Of a stretch of 6,496 bases of DNA, positions 5,899 to 6,496 are shown piece by piece. The DNA comes from an uncultured Clostridia bacterium. Lineage in GTDB: Bacteria > Bacillota > Clostridia > UBA1381. The stretch's first letter is position 1. Every line of letters begins with the position of its first letter. The DNA is taken from positions 1 to 6,496 of the forward strand of contig CAMFCK010000052.1 in NCBI GenBank assembly GCA_945948775.1, given 5' to 3'. The notes under the pieces were generated by a model. The model was not told where the DNA came from. It was given only the letters and a program-made list of their open reading frames with translations, and did not search any database. The position numbers and the translations under genes were made by a program.

Positions 5899-6496
5899 AT
5901 GCTGTATAAAAATGTAAAGGCGCTGTGCAGCGATTTTAAATTCCGTACTATGGATATTGCGGTGGAAAACGGCTGTTTCTGTGAAAACAGTACGCAGAAT
6001 CAAGCCGTTGACTGCACGGGACTTATGATGCTTCCGGGGCTGGTGGATATTCATACTCACGGAGCGGCAGGATTTGATAATATGGATCCGTATTATGAAG
6101 CGATAGACGGTATATCCGCGTTTATGGGCAAAAACGGAGTAACTACCTATCTTCCTACGCTGATAACGCAAAGCAATGAAAATATGTGCGCTGCGGCAAA
6201 AAATATAGCGGCAGCGAGGAAACGCGGCGTAAGCGGTGCAAAAATAGGCGGAATTTATATGGAGGGGCCGTATTTTTCGCCGCTGTATAAGGGTGCTCAG
6301 AATGAGGAATATATCCGTAATCCAGACGCTGAGGAGTTTTTCAGGATAAACGCCGCATCGGGTGATATGATCAGGATTGTAAGCATTGCGCCGGAGCGTG
6401 ATAATGCGGAGGACTTTATAAAAGCAGTATCCGGAACGGTCAGAGTGGCTATAGGGCATACCGACGCTGATTATAATACTGCTAAGCGTGCAATAC
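5899..6496 (+). CDS. nagA: N-acetylglucosamine-6-phosphate deacetylase, N-terminal half (cut by window end)
   Basis: Cytoplasmic enzyme that removes acetate from GlcNAc-6-phosphate to give glucosamine-6-phosphate, the substrate of the NagB half encoded just upstream. The reading frame is open from the ATG to the window edge, giving 199 residues of an expected 370-390. It shows the amidohydrolase layout: a small N-terminal beta segment, LPGLVDIHTHGAAGFD (45-60) with H52 and H54, GVTTYLPT (81-88), GGIYMEGPYFSP (117-128) with the metal ligand E122 then KGAQ (131-134), and AIGHTDADY (184-192) with H187. AGGAG (5886-5890) is 8 bases before the start and overlaps the stop codon of the fused gene, which suggests translational coupling. 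The only sizeable opposing frame here, on the minus strand at 5686-6459, is a shadow of this gene and of the end of the ROK domain. Confidence 0.95.
   Translation, partial: MLYKNVKALCSDFKFRTMDIAVENGCFCENSTQNQAVDCTGLMMLPGLVDIHTHGAAGFDNMDPYYEAIDGISAFMGKNGVTTYLPTLITQSNENMCAAAKNIAAARKRGVSGAKIGGIYMEGPYFSPLYKGAQNEEYIRNPDAEEFFRINAASGDMIRIVSIAPERDNAEDFIKAVSGTVRVAIGHTDADYNTAKRAI

Noticed and set aside
5686..6459. Long open frame of 257 codons on the minus strand
   Set aside because: It lies opposite the end of the ROK domain and the nagA start, both of which show family motifs. Its translation is rich in R, Y, I, H and S with no recognisable domain, as expected of an antisense shadow.
1..6496. CRISPR array, insertion sequence, toxin-antitoxin or defence genes
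   Set aside because: No spaced repeat array, transposase motif or terminal inverted repeats were seen. All coding space is accounted for by metabolic and regulatory genes plus one small membrane protein.

Overview
The window looks like a chromosomal carbohydrate-catabolism locus of a low-to-moderate GC Firmicute, most likely a gut-type member of Clostridia. The grounds are strong purine-rich ribosome binding sites (AGGAG/GGAGG), textbook sigma-A promoters, a DUF4358-like small membrane protein (a family I associate with Clostridia), and a NagB whose active-site residues sit where they do in Bacillus-type enzymes. The species cannot be named from the sequence alone.

Layout. Bases 28-1389 (+) encode uronate isomerase (UxaC), followed by a perfect 32-bp palindromic terminator at 1394-1425. 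A minus-strand block follows: a tRNA-Gly(CCC) at 1486-1559 with its own promoter and terminator, a small membrane-anchored DUF4358-like protein (1613-2089), and an AraC-family regulator with an N-terminal cupin domain (2109-3026, TTG start). A 149-bp divergent intergenic region (3027-3175) carries one good promoter in each direction and a pair of 17-bp direct repeats spaced 21 bp apart that overlap both -35 boxes, the expected geometry for an AraC-family operator. Rightward from it runs an operon of at least three genes: a NahK-like N-acetylhexosamine 1-kinase (3176-4249), a single-ORF fusion of glucosamine-6-phosphate deaminase (NagB) with a complete ROK-family sugar kinase (4265-5887), and the first half of N-acetylglucosamine-6-phosphate deacetylase NagA (5899 to the window edge). 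No gene-free stretch exceeds 300 bases.

How it fits together. The fused protein carries the presumed first step (ROK kinase: GlcNAc to GlcNAc-6-P) and the last step (NagB: GlcN-6-P to fructose-6-P) of GlcNAc catabolism, while NagA supplies the middle step. The NahK-like enzyme would make N-acetylhexosamine-1-phosphate instead, which suggests a second entry route such as the lacto-N-biose/galacto-N-biose type. The AraC protein is the obvious candidate sensor and activator for this operon and probably controls its own gene too. With uxaC beside it, the locus could serve breakdown of host glycans holding both hexuronate and N-acetylhexosamine, but that is inference. The observations most worth following are the NagB-ROK fusion, whose junction is one base change away from two separate genes, and the shared operator in the divergent promoter region.
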